A stretch of DNA of 21,265 nucleotides from a virus. A program made the translations under genes and the position numbers. Positions 20,760 to 21,265 of this stretch are shown here, one piece after another. Below the pieces are notes generated by a model. It was given only the letters and a program-made list of their open reading frames with translations. It was not told the origin of the DNA and did no database searches. The stretch lies in the IMG/VR virus record IMGVR_UViG_3300023174_006445, positions 1 through 21,265 of that record; one strand, given 5' to 3'. How positions within the stretch are numbered: the stretch's first letter is position 1; each line of letters starts with the position of its first letter.

Positions 20760-21265
20760 ATGATAAATCAAATCTATAATGAAAGCAATTTAATTACCAT
20801 GTCTAAAATAGCTGATGCTTTTGTAGACGGTATAATAACAAGTCCGCCATATAACCTAACAACTAAAAGAAAAGATGTTTACTATAATAATGGTTATTCA
20901 GATATAGATAATTTAACAGAAGAAGAATATATTAATTTAAGGATTACTGAATTTAAAGAGTTTGAAAGGATATTAAAAGATAATGGTGTTATACTATATA
21001 ATATATCATATCATAATGAAAATCCAATTCTTCCACTTTTATTAATAACCGAAATTCATAAACAAACAAATTTAACAATAGCAGATATGATAAGTTGGAA
21101 AAAAGGAAATAGTATTCCATTCCAAACCTCGCCCACAAAACTTTCCCGATTAGTGGAACAAATTTATGTAATTGTTAAAAAAGATAAATTACATACATTT
21201 AAAACAAATAAAGAAATTTCAAAAATAAACGAAAAAACAGGACAAAAATTTTATAAAAATTATAC
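20760..21265 (+). CDS. DNA methyltransferase (N4/N6 amino type), 3' end outside the window
   Basis: The frame is open from ATG 20760 to the right edge (168 codons). An upstream in-frame stop at 20739 fixes this as the first possible start. The sequence MINQIYNESNLITMSKI leads to GIITSPPYN (residues 24-32), the catalytic motif IV in the SPPY form common among N4-cytosine and some N6-adenine enzymes. FKEFERILKDNGVILYNISY (about 64-83) matches the following strand-helix unit, and the FQTSPTKLSRLVEQIYVIVK segment is typical of this group. The SAM-binding motif I should lie beyond the edge. It differs clearly from the methyltransferase at 7130-7993, so the phage probably modifies two targets. It follows the 33-aa ORF. 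Confidence 0.88.
   Translation, partial: MINQIYNESNLITMSKIADAFVDGIITSPPYNLTTKRKDVYYNNGYSDIDNLTEEEYINLRITEFKEFERILKDNGVILYNISYHNENPILPLLLITEIHKQTNLTIADMISWKKGNSIPFQTSPTKLSRLVEQIYVIVKKDKLHTFKTNKEISKINEKTGQKFYKNY

Noticed and set aside
1-21265. tRNA genes or CRISPR arrays
   Set aside because: No cloverleaf with a GGTTCGA-type T-loop and no regularly spaced repeats were seen in any gap between genes.

Overview
The window looks like part of the genome of a large, T4-related tailed phage that infects a member of the Bacteroidota. The sequence is very AT-rich, genes are tightly packed on both strands, and many start or stop codons overlap. Recognisable genes are T4-type: both subunits of a phage type II topoisomerase (gp52-like, and gp39+gp60-like in one chain), an RNase H/FEN-type 5'-3' exonuclease, a possible clamp-loader small subunit, and two homing-endonuclease-like genes. 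The host assignment rests on three promoters that match the Bacteroidota consensus (TTTG, 19-20 nt, TANNTTTG) and on the general lack of Shine-Dalgarno sequences.

Layout. 1-2623 (minus): two unrecognised genes, the first cut by the window edge. 2653-2875 (minus): a compact 223-nt structured RNA with the core signatures of bacterial RNase P RNA. 2878-4244 (minus): a small helical protein, a Nudix hydrolase and a Trbp111/CsaA-like tRNA-binding OB-fold protein, with host-type promoters. 4295-5638 (minus) and 8131-9972 (plus): the two topoisomerase subunits, separated by an HNH endonuclease, an unknown gene and a DNA methyltransferase. 10009-11969 (minus): four small genes, three of which start with a short MK..LFE-like leader and one of which carries the same motif internally. 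These resemble T4 capsid-targeting propeptides. 12020-13957 (plus): exonuclease, an unknown gene and a prohead-protease-like protein without an obvious catalytic serine. 14026-16903 (plus): a VWA protein, a frameshifted gene remnant, a possible clamp-loader subunit, a NusG homologue, an unknown gene and a tiny basic protein. 16967-17887 (minus): UV damage endonuclease. 17984-21265 (plus): a GIY-YIG/AP2 endonuclease, a ribbon-helix-helix protein, a leader-bearing protein with a Q/T/E-rich tail, unknown genes and a second DNA methyltransferase cut by the right edge.

Together the genes cover DNA topology, replication and repair, phage control of transcription (NusG, at least two promoter classes), RNA/tRNA metabolism (RNase P RNA plus a tRNA-binding protein) and probable virion-internal proteins. 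The most unusual element is the RNase P RNA. It keeps P1, P2, P3, P4 with its bulged U, and a GGU-containing loop, but it is about 60% of the usual bacterial length, with the specificity domain much reduced. No tRNA gene and no CRISPR array was seen. The only gene-free stretch of more than about 200 bases is the one that holds the RNase P RNA; no stretch exceeds 300 bases.
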